64,000 bases of DNA, from contig JADIMI010000061.1 in assembly GCA_017694845.1 (NCBI GenBank), forward strand, positions 1-64,000, given 5' to 3'. This document shows positions 52,871-61,118 of this stretch, piece after piece. Below the pieces are notes generated by a model. The model did not search any database, had not been told where the DNA came from, and saw only the letters and a program-made list of their open reading frames with translations. The position numbers and the translations under genes are program-made. Within the stretch, counting starts at the first letter, position 1, and every line of letters starts with the position of its first letter. The DNA is from Candidatus Cryptobacteroides intestinavium. Lineage in GTDB: Bacteria; Bacteroidota; Bacteroidia; Bacteroidales; UBA932.

Positions 52871-53614
52871 ATGAAGAAAGTCATAGAACTACAGAATATC
52901 AGGAGGGATTTCATCGTGGGGGATGAGACGGTACACGCCCTGAGAGGAGTGTCGTTCGATATCCACGAAGGGGAATTCGTGACAATAATGGGAGCATCCG
53001 GGTCAGGGAAGTCCACTATGCTGAACATCCTCGGCTGCCTTGACACTCCCACATCCGGAGAATATCTTCTGGATGGGATCCCCGTGAAATCGATGAGCAA
53101 GTCTCAGAGAGCGGTGCTGAGGAACAGGAAGATAGGGTTCGTGTTCCAGAACTACAATCTGCTGCCCAAAAGCACGGCGATCGAGAATGTCGAGCTTCCT
53201 CTCATGTACAACAGCCAGATCGGAGCATCCGAAAGACGCAGCAGGGCCATAACGGCACTGCAGGCGGTGGGACTCGGTGACAGGCTCAACCACAAGTCGA
53301 ACCAGATGTCAGGAGGCCAGATGCAGAGGGTGGCTATCGCGCGTGCCCTCGTGAACGACCCTGCAGTCATCCTTGCCGATGAAGCTACGGGCAACCTGGA
53401 CACAAGGACATCTTTCGAGATACTGGTACTTCTGCAGAGGCTTCACGCGGAAGGGAGGACGATAATATTCGTGACTCACAACCCGGACATTGCATCATAC
53501 AGCAGCAGGAACATAAGACTCAGGGATGGACATATCATCGAAGATACCGTGAACACGGACATCAAGTCCGCGGAAAAGACCCTGGCTTCCCTTCCTGCCA
53601 GCGAAGATGACTGA
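52871..53614 (+). CDS. MacB-type ABC transporter ATP-binding protein
   Basis: 247 residues. Walker A GASGSGKSTML, Q-loop FVFQNYNLLP, signature MSGGQMQRVAIARAL, Walker B AVILADEATGNLD, switch His VTHNP. It resembles the nucleotide-binding half of MacB/LolD. The membrane half is encoded separately by the next gene, whereas E. coli MacB is a single chain. Confidence 0.95.
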   Translation: MKKVIELQNIRRDFIVGDETVHALRGVSFDIHEGEFVTIMGASGSGKSTMLNILGCLDTPTSGEYLLDGIPVKSMSKSQRAVLRNRKIGFVFQNYNLLPKSTAIENVELPLMYNSQIGASERRSRAITALQAVGLGDRLNHKSNQMSGGQMQRVAIARALVNDPAVILADEATGNLDTRTSFEILVLLQRLHAEGRTIIFVTHNPDIASYSSRNIRLRDGHIIEDTVNTDIKSAEKTLASLPASEDD

Positions 53615-53650
53615 CAATTTCAACAGACCCGTCTTATCGATGTTACAGAA

Positions 53651-54871
53651 ATGAACTGGACAAATCTATTCAAGATAGCACTCAAGGCCATTGCCAACAA
53701 CAAGACAAGGGCGTTCCTCACTATGCTCGGTATCATAATCGGGGTCGCCGCTGTCATCACGATGATAGCCATAGGCAACGGAGCCAAGCAGAGCATACAG
53801 AAAGAGATCTCATCGATGGGATCGAATATCATAATGATCCACGCCGGAGGAGACCGGAGGGGAGGAGTACGGCTCAGCGCGGATGAAATGCAGACACTCA
53901 AGCCGGCGGACTACTCGGCACTGCGGAACGAATGCATCTACCTTTCATACATCAGTCCGAATGTATCCGCGACCGGACAGCTTGTAAGCGGCAACAACAA
54001 CTATCCGGCATCTGTCAGCGGTGTAGGCTCCGAATACCTCAGCATAAGGCAGCTCGTCATCGAAGACGGGGAAATGTTCTCGGAACACGAGGAAAAGACA
54101 GCCGCCAAGGTATGCGTGATAGGAAAGACCATTGTGGACAATCTGTTCCCTGACGGAAGGAACCCGATCGGGGAGACCATAAGGGTAAACCAGGTCCCTC
54201 TCAGGGTGATAGGGGTGCTTGAAGCCAAAGGATACAACTCCATGGGAATGGACCAGGACGAAATTGTCCTCGCCCCTTATACCACAGTGATGAAAAGGCT
54301 TCTGGCCATAGACTATTTCCAGGGAATATTCGCATCCGCCATATCAGAAGATATGACAGAATACGCCACGGCGGAAATAAGGGACATACTCAGAAGGCAG
54401 CACAAGCTCAAGGATGGCGAGGCGGATGACTTTATGATACGCAGCCAGCAGGAGCTGAGCGAGATGATGGACACGACCACCGGCATCCTCACCACGCTGC
54501 TTGCATGCATCGCCGGCATATCGCTTCTGGTCGGAGGCATAGGGATAATGAACATAATGTATGTCTCCGTGACAGAGCGTACAAAAGAAATCGGACTGAG
54601 GATGTCCGTAGGTGCGAGAGGCGTAGACATACTTGCCCAGTTCCTCATAGAGGCAATACTCATAAGCATCACGGGAGGCATCATCGGGATCATCATCGGA
54701 GGTATCATATGCGCCAGTATCAACTGGCTTGCAAACTGGCCTGTCTCCATCCAGTCGTGGAGTGTCGTACTGTCATTTGCAGTCTGCACTGTCACCGGAG
54801 TCTTCTTCGGCTGGTACCCGGCCAAGAAAGCCGCCGCCCTCGACCCGATAGATGCACTCCGCTACGAATAA
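53651..54871 (+). CDS. MacB-type ABC transporter permease
   Basis: 406 residues with four membrane helices: one N-terminal (FLTMLGIIIGVAAVITMIAIGNGAK), then a large periplasmic MacB_PCD domain (about 50-270), then three C-terminal (LLACIAGISLLVGGIGIMNIMYVSV, AILISITGGIIGIIIGGIICASI, SWSVVLSFAVCTVTGVFFGWYPAKKAAALDPIDALRYE). It works by mechanotransmission with the ATPase to push substrates from the periplasm through the TolC-like duct. Substrate unknown; macrolides, peptides or heme precursors are known in the family. Confidence 0.94.
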   Translation: MNWTNLFKIALKAIANNKTRAFLTMLGIIIGVAAVITMIAIGNGAKQSIQKEISSMGSNIIMIHAGGDRRGGVRLSADEMQTLKPADYSALRNECIYLSYISPNVSATGQLVSGNNNYPASVSGVGSEYLSIRQLVIEDGEMFSEHEEKTAAKVCVIGKTIVDNLFPDGRNPIGETIRVNQVPLRVIGVLEAKGYNSMGMDQDEIVLAPYTTVMKRLLAIDYFQGIFASAISEDMTEYATAEIRDILRRQHKLKDGEADDFMIRSQQELSEMMDTTTGILTTLLACIAGISLLVGGIGIMNIMYVSVTERTKEIGLRMSVGARGVDILAQFLIEAILISITGGIIGIIIGGIICASINWLANWPVSIQSWSVVLSFAVCTVTGVFFGWYPAKKAAALDPIDALRYE

Positions 54872-54901
54872 TTCAGCATCTTTGGCAAATACATTTACGA
54901 A

Positions 54902-55570
54902 ATGGAAGTACAGATAGAGGAAAGCTGGAAAAGGGCGCTGAGCAGCGAATTCGAGAAACCGTATTTCGCCGACCTTGTGGCCTACCTGCATCGGGAGAAA
55001 GCTGCAGGAGAGAGGATCTATCCCCCCGGAAGGCAGATATTCAAAGCATTCGAGCTCACTCCCGTAGACAAGGTGAAGGCCGTCATCCTCGGACAGGATC
55101 CGTACCACGGTTACGGACAGGCGGAAGGGCTCTCCTTCTCTGTCCCTGAAAATGTACCTGCGCCTCCTTCCCTGAAGAACATCTTCACTGAAATAGAAAA
55201 TGATCTCGGAATACATATGAGCGGCTACCCGCATCTTGAAAAATGGGCCAGGCAGGGAGTGCTGCTGCTGAATGCGGTACTGACAGTACGGGCAGGTGCA
55301 CCGGCCTCCCACAGCAGGATCGGCTGGACAGAATTCACAGATGCCGTGATAAAGTACATTTCAGACAACTGCAGCGGGGTGGTCTTTCTTCTGTGGGGCA
55401 ATTTCGCCAGAAGCAAGAAAGCACTTATCGACACCTCAAGACATTACGTACTTGAAGCTGCGCACCCATCGCCTCTGGCCAGAGGCGCATTTTTCGGCTG
55501 CAGGCATTTCTCGAAGACCAACCGGCTGCTCGAGGCTCAGGGCAAGACACCTATAGACTGGCAGCTCTGA
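54902..55570 (+). CDS. ung: Uracil-DNA glycosylase, family 1
   Basis: 222 residues. It removes uracil from DNA at the start of base-excision repair. Catalytic-water motif GQDPYHGYGQAEGLSFSVP with the Asp; PSLKNIFTEIENDLG; VLLLNAVLTVRAGAPASH; and the DNA-intercalating loop AAHPSPLARGAFFGCRHFS with the His. It lies 30 bp after the permease gene. Confidence 0.97.
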   Translation: MEVQIEESWKRALSSEFEKPYFADLVAYLHREKAAGERIYPPGRQIFKAFELTPVDKVKAVILGQDPYHGYGQAEGLSFSVPENVPAPPSLKNIFTEIENDLGIHMSGYPHLEKWARQGVLLLNAVLTVRAGAPASHSRIGWTEFTDAVIKYISDNCSGVVFLLWGNFARSKKALIDTSRHYVLEAAHPSPLARGAFFGCRHFSKTNRLLEAQGKTPIDWQL

Positions 55571-55600
55571 ATTCAGAAAACGACAAAGATACTCTATACA

Positions 55601-56062
55601 ATGGAAAAAAGGACAGCACTGTTCCCCGGCTCATTCGACCCTTTCACCGCAGGACATCTGAACATTCTTATGAGAGCTCTTACAATGTTCGATGAGGTGG
55701 TCGTCGCCATAGGGATAAATATCGACAAGAGAGGCTTCTTCTCAACGGAAAAGCGGCTGGAAATCATCCGTCAGGCCACTTCCGGGCTGAAAGGGGTGAG
55801 AATCATATCATACGACAATCTCACGGTGGATACATGCAGGGAACTCGGCATAAGACATATCGTCAGAGGTGTGCGCAATATGATAGACTTCGAGACGGAA
55901 CGGTCGATAGCGGATGCCAACAGGGTGCTCGATCCCGACATCGAGACCATCATCATCCCGACAGCCCAGGAATTCGCCCACATATCATCCACCGCCGTAA
56001 GGGACATAATCAAGCACAATGGAGACACGTCCAGATTCCTGCCGGAGGGGGTGAAGATCTGA
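55601..56062 (+). CDS. coaD: Phosphopantetheine adenylyltransferase
   Basis: 153 residues. It adenylates 4'-phosphopantetheine, the penultimate step to coenzyme A. The nucleotidyltransferase motif GSFDPFTAGHLNIL (TxGH) is near the N-terminus and ISSTAVRDIIKH near the end; RGVRNMIDFETERSIADANRVL lies between. The stop overlaps the next ATG by one base (TGATG). Confidence 0.96.
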   Translation: MEKRTALFPGSFDPFTAGHLNILMRALTMFDEVVVAIGINIDKRGFFSTEKRLEIIRQATSGLKGVRIISYDNLTVDTCRELGIRHIVRGVRNMIDFETERSIADANRVLDPDIETIIIPTAQEFAHISSTAVRDIIKHNGDTSRFLPEGVKI

Positions 56063-57687
56063 TGAGACTCTCTCTTCACATATATGCCGCCATTTTCTTC
56101 CTGGCCGTATCCGCATATATGGCCCCGGGACGAATGTCCGGAATGTCTCTGCAGTCCGTACCGCAGCTGGACAGCACCGTCACCGCCTCTCTGGAAGCCA
56201 GGCTCAATGAATATTTCGCAGCGATTGAACGTGAACCGGCGGAAGTGAAATTCAGGGAGTCGGACTTCATAATAGGCACCTGCAGGGACTCCCTTGTAAG
56301 ACAGGCTGTCACGATACTGACATACAGACATTTCATAACATCCAAGGTAATGGGAGACGATGCGGTGGCCATCCATATCTACGACAGATGGATTGCCGGA
56401 GGAAAGGTTATGTTCAGGAACGAAGCCGACAGATGGGCAGCGGAATTCTTCGCGGAGACCAACCGCCGGTCCCTGATCGGGCAGAGGGCACCGGAGATCG
56501 TCCTGTACTCTCCGGCAGGAGACCCTGTCACAGTATTCGGTGACAATGGAGAAGACAGCGACGGTCTGTACAGCGTCATGTATTTCTACGACACAGACTG
56601 CGCGAAATGCCGGATCGAGAGCATAATGCTGCGCAATGCCCTTGAAAATGACGGATATGAAATCAACCTTTTCGCCATATATACCGGAAGGGATCCCGAC
56701 AGCTGGAAAAGGTACAGGGAAAACGACCTTGACATAGACTCGCCTTCGGTGCACATCAGCCATCTGTGGGATCCGGACATGACTTCGGACATGACATTGA
56801 AATACGGCATCATCGAGACCCCGCGGATGTTTCTCGTCACCCCGGACGATATGATAGCCGGCAGGAATCTCGACACCGGTGCACTTGAACGGCTGCTTTC
56901 CATATACCTGGGTCAGGAAGAATTTGAATACGGCAGCGATGAAGCGATGGAAATGTACCGCAGGACATTCCAGTCTGCGGAAGACACAATGGACTGCAAT
57001 GCCGTAAGCAGAGTCGCAGAACATATAGCCCGCAGTACTCTGGAAAGAGGGGACACCTCGCTTTACAGGCAGATGACAGGGGATCTGCTGTACTACATTT
57101 CAAGCCAGAGGAAGGAAAGCTATAAATGCGGCACGGTGGATTTCATCGACAGATATATCCTTTCCCGCAGCGATATATGGAACAGGCCATCCGATACACT
57201 GGAGACAGTAGGGCTGGCCCGGCTTATGAAAAACCTGTCAATGCTCTGTCCTGCAGGACTCCGTCCAGACCCTCTCGACATCCCGGTGACAATTATCACC
57301 AGAGGAAAGGACAGGCAGACAGGGAAGGATGCAAGGCGGCGCCGGACGGAAGCCGACATCAGCAGGCTGAAGAATGCGCTCGTGATATTCCACACCGAAG
57401 GCTGTCCGGTATGCAAGGCCGAGATAGCCGCAGCAGACAGCCTTGTGGCGGGACACGGCAGGCTCGCAGCCGAATTTCCAGCCATAAAGGACGGCAGGCG
57501 CATCCGGATACGCAAGGCCGTGCTGATAGATATGGATGAGATATGGAACACCGCACCGGAACTTGCGGAGACCATAATGCAGAGGTTCGACCTGTCATCC
57601 CTGCCTTTCACATTCCTTGTCGACGGGGAAGGCCGTGTGGCCAGGAAATACATCAGTCTCATAAAGCCGGCCGCAACGGAACAGTAA
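56062..57687 (+). CDS. Exported protein with two thioredoxin-like domains (DUF5106-like)
   Basis: 541 residues from MRLSLHIYAAIFFLAVSAYM (signal peptide). The ORF-track start at 55834 runs through coaD in another frame and is rejected. The middle (about 150-285) is a peroxiredoxin/thioredoxin-like fold, GQRAPEIVLYSPAGDPVTVFGDNG...SVMYFYDTDCAKCRIES, with a CAKC near residue 180. The C-terminal part (about 430-535) is a second fold, LVIFHTEGCPVCKAEI, with CPVC near 448 and SSLPFTFLVDGEG. Probable periplasmic thiol-disulfide chemistry. Coupled to coaD by a TGATG overlap, though unrelated in function. Confidence 0.8.
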   Translation: MRLSLHIYAAIFFLAVSAYMAPGRMSGMSLQSVPQLDSTVTASLEARLNEYFAAIEREPAEVKFRESDFIIGTCRDSLVRQAVTILTYRHFITSKVMGDDAVAIHIYDRWIAGGKVMFRNEADRWAAEFFAETNRRSLIGQRAPEIVLYSPAGDPVTVFGDNGEDSDGLYSVMYFYDTDCAKCRIESIMLRNALENDGYEINLFAIYTGRDPDSWKRYRENDLDIDSPSVHISHLWDPDMTSDMTLKYGIIETPRMFLVTPDDMIAGRNLDTGALERLLSIYLGQEEFEYGSDEAMEMYRRTFQSAEDTMDCNAVSRVAEHIARSTLERGDTSLYRQMTGDLLYYISSQRKESYKCGTVDFIDRYILSRSDIWNRPSDTLETVGLARLMKNLSMLCPAGLRPDPLDIPVTIITRGKDRQTGKDARRRRTEADISRLKNALVIFHTEGCPVCKAEIAAADSLVAGHGRLAAEFPAIKDGRRIRIRKAVLIDMDEIWNTAPELAETIMQRFDLSSLPFTFLVDGEGRVARKYISLIKPAATEQ

Positions 57688-57710
57688 ATGCACGCTTCCG
57701 ATAAAAATTT

Positions 57711-57741
57711 TTGGCAGTTTCAATATAAAACGATAATTTTG
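57711..57741 (+). promoter_or_regulatory. Promoter of the second TlpA-like gene
   Basis: TTG, 20 nt, TAATTTTG. The -7 lies inside the inverted repeat CGATAATT-TTGAG-AATTATCG (57731-57751), a possible operator. Confidence 0.75.
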
Positions 57742-57789
57742 AGAATTATCGGCTGAAAATCGATATATAACCTATATAAAACGACTGAA

Positions 57790-58908
57790 ATGAAAGCACA
57801 AACCATTCTGCCGGCCGTAGCCGGCGTCTGCGCCCTGATCGCGGGCTGCGGAGGTCCGAAGAACAATCTCTCCGGAAAAGTAGACATCAACACAGACACA
57901 CTGATAGTCTATGTCAGTGATGCAGAGGGAGCTTCCACACGGTACACCGACACCGTCGCTGTCGCCGGGGGATACTTTGAAATGGCTGTACCTGACACTG
58001 CGGCATTCTATATCACCCTCGCTGAAAAACCGGCTCCAGGAGAGAGGATGACTGCCTATTCAGATGGATTTCTGTTCCTCCCGGGAGATGTCATGACAGT
58101 GGAAGGTGCCCTTGCCGACCTTAAGATCTCGGGGACCGAACTGTACGACACTATGGAAAATACCGCTGAATACAGCGGACTTGTATCGAAACTCGATGCA
58201 CTTTACGATGAGTGGAGAGAGATATACAAGGAAGACAAGGAAAAGGCTGACTCCATCAGCACGCTGATAGACGAGGCAGACAAGGCAATCGATACATATA
58301 TGGCTGAATATGTAAAGGCCAACCCGGACAACCTGCTTTCCGGTTTCTTCATCACAAGGCTTCCTGTGAAGGAGAGTCTCTCCGCCGTGGAGCTTCTCGG
58401 GGACAATGTAAGGAACGGCAAGATGAAAGGAGTGATCGATATCTCTGTGAAGCGCAACAAGGAGCAGCTTGTCATCGAAGAGAACTGGGAGAAGATGAAA
58501 CCGGGATACAGGGTGCCTGACTTCAAGCTCAAGAACCTCGATGGCGAATATATGACCCTTGATTCGTTCAAAGGCAAATACGCCCTCATCGATTTCTGGG
58601 GCACATGGTGCGGCTGGTGTATCAAGGGCATCCCTGACATGAAGGCATCCTATGAAAAATACAAGGACAGACTCGAGATCGTCGGCATAGACTGCAGGGA
58701 TTCCGAAAAGAAATGGAGAGAGGGAGTGGAGAAATACGAGCTGCCATGGACCAATCTCTACAACGGGGACTCAAATGAGATAACCGTCGCATACGGTGTA
58801 CAGGGCTATCCTTGCAAGGTCCTCATCGACCCTGAAGGCAAGGTGGTGGCGGCATACCTCGGAGAGGATCCTGCCCTTTACGAAAAACTCGACGAACTGT
58901 TCAAATAA
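57790..58908 (+). CDS. TlpA-like thioredoxin-fold lipoprotein with DUF4369-like domain
   Basis: 372 residues. The lipoprotein signal ends LIAGCGGPKNN. The N-terminal beta domain (LSGKVDINTDTLIVYVSDAEGASTRYTDTVAV) is DUF4369-like, followed by a helical linker (about 115-215). A TlpA/ResA thioredoxin domain has the active site DFWGTWCGWCIKGIP near residue 274 and the cis-Pro loop GVQGYPCKVLID. Likely a periplasm-facing disulfide reductase of the type common in Bacteroidota. It has its own promoter. Confidence 0.9.
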   Translation: MKAQTILPAVAGVCALIAGCGGPKNNLSGKVDINTDTLIVYVSDAEGASTRYTDTVAVAGGYFEMAVPDTAAFYITLAEKPAPGERMTAYSDGFLFLPGDVMTVEGALADLKISGTELYDTMENTAEYSGLVSKLDALYDEWREIYKEDKEKADSISTLIDEADKAIDTYMAEYVKANPDNLLSGFFITRLPVKESLSAVELLGDNVRNGKMKGVIDISVKRNKEQLVIEENWEKMKPGYRVPDFKLKNLDGEYMTLDSFKGKYALIDFWGTWCGWCIKGIPDMKASYEKYKDRLEIVGIDCRDSEKKWREGVEKYELPWTNLYNGDSNEITVAYGVQGYPCKVLIDPEGKVVAAYLGEDPALYEKLDELFK

Positions 58909-58922
58909 TAACCGGAATCCAG

Positions 58923-61118
58923 ATGAGGATGACATACAGGACTATTGCTGCGGCGGCATCGTTGATGCTGTCCGCAGTTTTTTTCAACGCCCGGGCAGAT
59001 GAAGGGATGTGGCTTCCATCCCTCATCTCGGAAAGGATCGGGGATATGCAGGCAAAAGGATTCAGACTGTCTGCAGAAGATATATACAGCATAAACCAGG
59101 CATCGCTGAAGGATGCCGTCGTGCTTTTCGGCAGAGGCTGCACCGGAGAACTTGTCTCACCGGAAGGGCTGCTGCTGACCAACCATCACTGCGGATACGC
59201 ACAGATCCAGAAGCACAGTTCGGTGGAACACGATTATCTCAGGGATGGATTCTGGGCTATGGAACGTTCGGAGGAACTGCCGAACGAAGGCCTGACCGTC
59301 AGTTTCCTGGACAGGATGGAAGATGTGACGGAAGCCGTACTTGAAGGATATGAGCCGGGAATGGACGAACACAAACGGGATTCCGTAGTGAAGGCCAACT
59401 CAAAGGCGCTCACCGATATGATCAAGGCCGAGGGGAACGGAATAGAGGCAGATGTAGAGGCGCTGTATTACGGCAACCAGTACTTTCTGTTCGTCTACAG
59501 GGTATTCAGGGATATCAGGCTGGTCGGCGCCCCTCCATCGTCGATAGGAAAGTTCGGAGGCGACACCGACAACTGGATGTGGCCGAGACATACCGGAGAC
59601 TTCTCCATATTCAGGATATATGCCGACAGGGACAACAATCCCGCCGAATATTCAGAGGACAATGTGCCATACAGGCCGAAGAAATATTTCAGCATCTCCC
59701 TCGGAGGGGTGGATGAGGGAGACTTCACTTTCGTCTACGGATTTCCCGGAAGGACCAGTGAATACATAATGTCCGAAGGGGTCAGATACATATCGGAGAT
59801 TTCCGATCCGCACAAGATCGCACTCAGGACACTCAGGCTGGACATCCAGGACAGGTATATGTCGCAGAGCCAGAAAGTGAGGATCCAGTACTCATCCAAG
59901 AACGCCAGTGTCTCCAACTCCTGGAAGAAGTGGCAGGGAGAGATGCGCGGGATCAGGAAGATGCGCACTGTAGAGAGCAAGAAGGAATATGAAAGCCGCT
60001 TCGGCAGATGGGCCGAAGGGTCGGCCTATGAAGGTATCATAGAAAAGCTGGACTCCCTGTACGGGCTTCTGGAGCCATACTCCTATGCCGCAGACTATTA
60101 CAGAGAGACTGCAATGGCGATAGAGCTCTCCAGATTTGCAGTCGCGTACTCGGGGCTGCGGCGCAAGGCGATACTGACATCATCGGAAGATAAGGCAGAC
60201 AGTATAAGGACAGAGATGTCAGACCTTGCCGAGGCGTTCTACAAAGACTACTATCTGCCGATCGACAAGGAATCGTTCATCGCCGTAATGGATATGTTCG
60301 ACATGAATGTACCGGCCGGATTCAAGCCGGAATATTTCGTCCGCAGCCTCGAAGAATACGGATCAGTGGAAACATGGGCCGACTCCCTGTTCGGGAACTC
60401 GGTCTTCGCCGACAGCACGGCATTAGCCGGGACGGTCGGGACTGACACAGATACCGGATATGACCTTACCGCGCTGACAGATGACCCGGCCGTGGAATTC
60501 GGCAGAGCTTTCAATGAGTGGTACACCGAAGGGATTCTCCCTGTAATACGCAGACTGTCAAGTGAGATCACCCTTCTGTACAGAGATTATATGAAAGGCC
60601 AGATGGAGTTCGAACCTGAAAAAGACTTCTATCCGGATGCCAATCTTACACTTAGGGTGGCATACGGTTCCGTCCAGGGATACTCCCCTTCCGACGGGAC
60701 ATACTATCTGCCATCATCCACGATCGAAGGTATAATGCAGAAAGACAATCCGGAAATATTCGACTATAATGTCCCTGAAAGGCTCCGGGAGATATACAGG
60801 ACAAAGGACTATGGCAGATGGTCCATCATATGTGAGGACGGAAAGAAGACTGTCCCTGTATGTTTCATAGCCACCAACCACACCTCCGGAGGAAATTCAG
60901 GCAGTCCGGTCATCAATGCCGACGGGGATCTGGTCGGCATCAATTTCGACAGAGTATGGGAAGGGACGATGAGCGACATTGTCTTCGACCCTGACCTGTG
61001 CCGGAATATCGCCCTCGATATCCGATATGTCCTGTTCATAATTGACAAGGTAGCCGGAGCCGGCCACCTGCTCGATGAGATGACATTCACTTCCGCCTCC
61101 CGGCTGCAAGAAGACTGA
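58923..61118 (+). CDS. S46 dipeptidyl-peptidase, DPP11-like
   Basis: 731 residues with a signal peptide ending near FFNARA and the mature start DEGMWLPSLI typical of S46. The chymotrypsin-fold triad includes His in LLTNHHCGY near residue 85 and Ser in TSGGNSGSPVINADGDLVG near 660. It releases dipeptides from the N-terminus in the periplasm. The segment GINFDRVWEG has Arg where, in Porphyromonas enzymes, DPP11 (Asp/Glu-specific) has Arg and DPP7 has Gly; an acidic P1 preference is therefore inferred. The stop overlaps the convergent lnt gene by 32 bp. Confidence 0.93.
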   Translation: MRMTYRTIAAAASLMLSAVFFNARADEGMWLPSLISERIGDMQAKGFRLSAEDIYSINQASLKDAVVLFGRGCTGELVSPEGLLLTNHHCGYAQIQKHSSVEHDYLRDGFWAMERSEELPNEGLTVSFLDRMEDVTEAVLEGYEPGMDEHKRDSVVKANSKALTDMIKAEGNGIEADVEALYYGNQYFLFVYRVFRDIRLVGAPPSSIGKFGGDTDNWMWPRHTGDFSIFRIYADRDNNPAEYSEDNVPYRPKKYFSISLGGVDEGDFTFVYGFPGRTSEYIMSEGVRYISEISDPHKIALRTLRLDIQDRYMSQSQKVRIQYSSKNASVSNSWKKWQGEMRGIRKMRTVESKKEYESRFGRWAEGSAYEGIIEKLDSLYGLLEPYSYAADYYRETAMAIELSRFAVAYSGLRRKAILTSSEDKADSIRTEMSDLAEAFYKDYYLPIDKESFIAVMDMFDMNVPAGFKPEYFVRSLEEYGSVETWADSLFGNSVFADSTALAGTVGTDTDTGYDLTALTDDPAVEFGRAFNEWYTEGILPVIRRLSSEITLLYRDYMKGQMEFEPEKDFYPDANLTLRVAYGSVQGYSPSDGTYYLPSSTIEGIMQKDNPEIFDYNVPERLREIYRTKDYGRWSIICEDGKKTVPVCFIATNHTSGGNSGSPVINADGDLVGINFDRVWEGTMSDIVFDPDLCRNIALDIRYVLFIIDKVAGAGHLLDEMTFTSASRLQED

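Noticed and set aside
55771-57024. 417-aa minus-strand ORF
   Set aside because: Antisense shadow of coaD and the DUF5106-like gene; no promoter or family signal.
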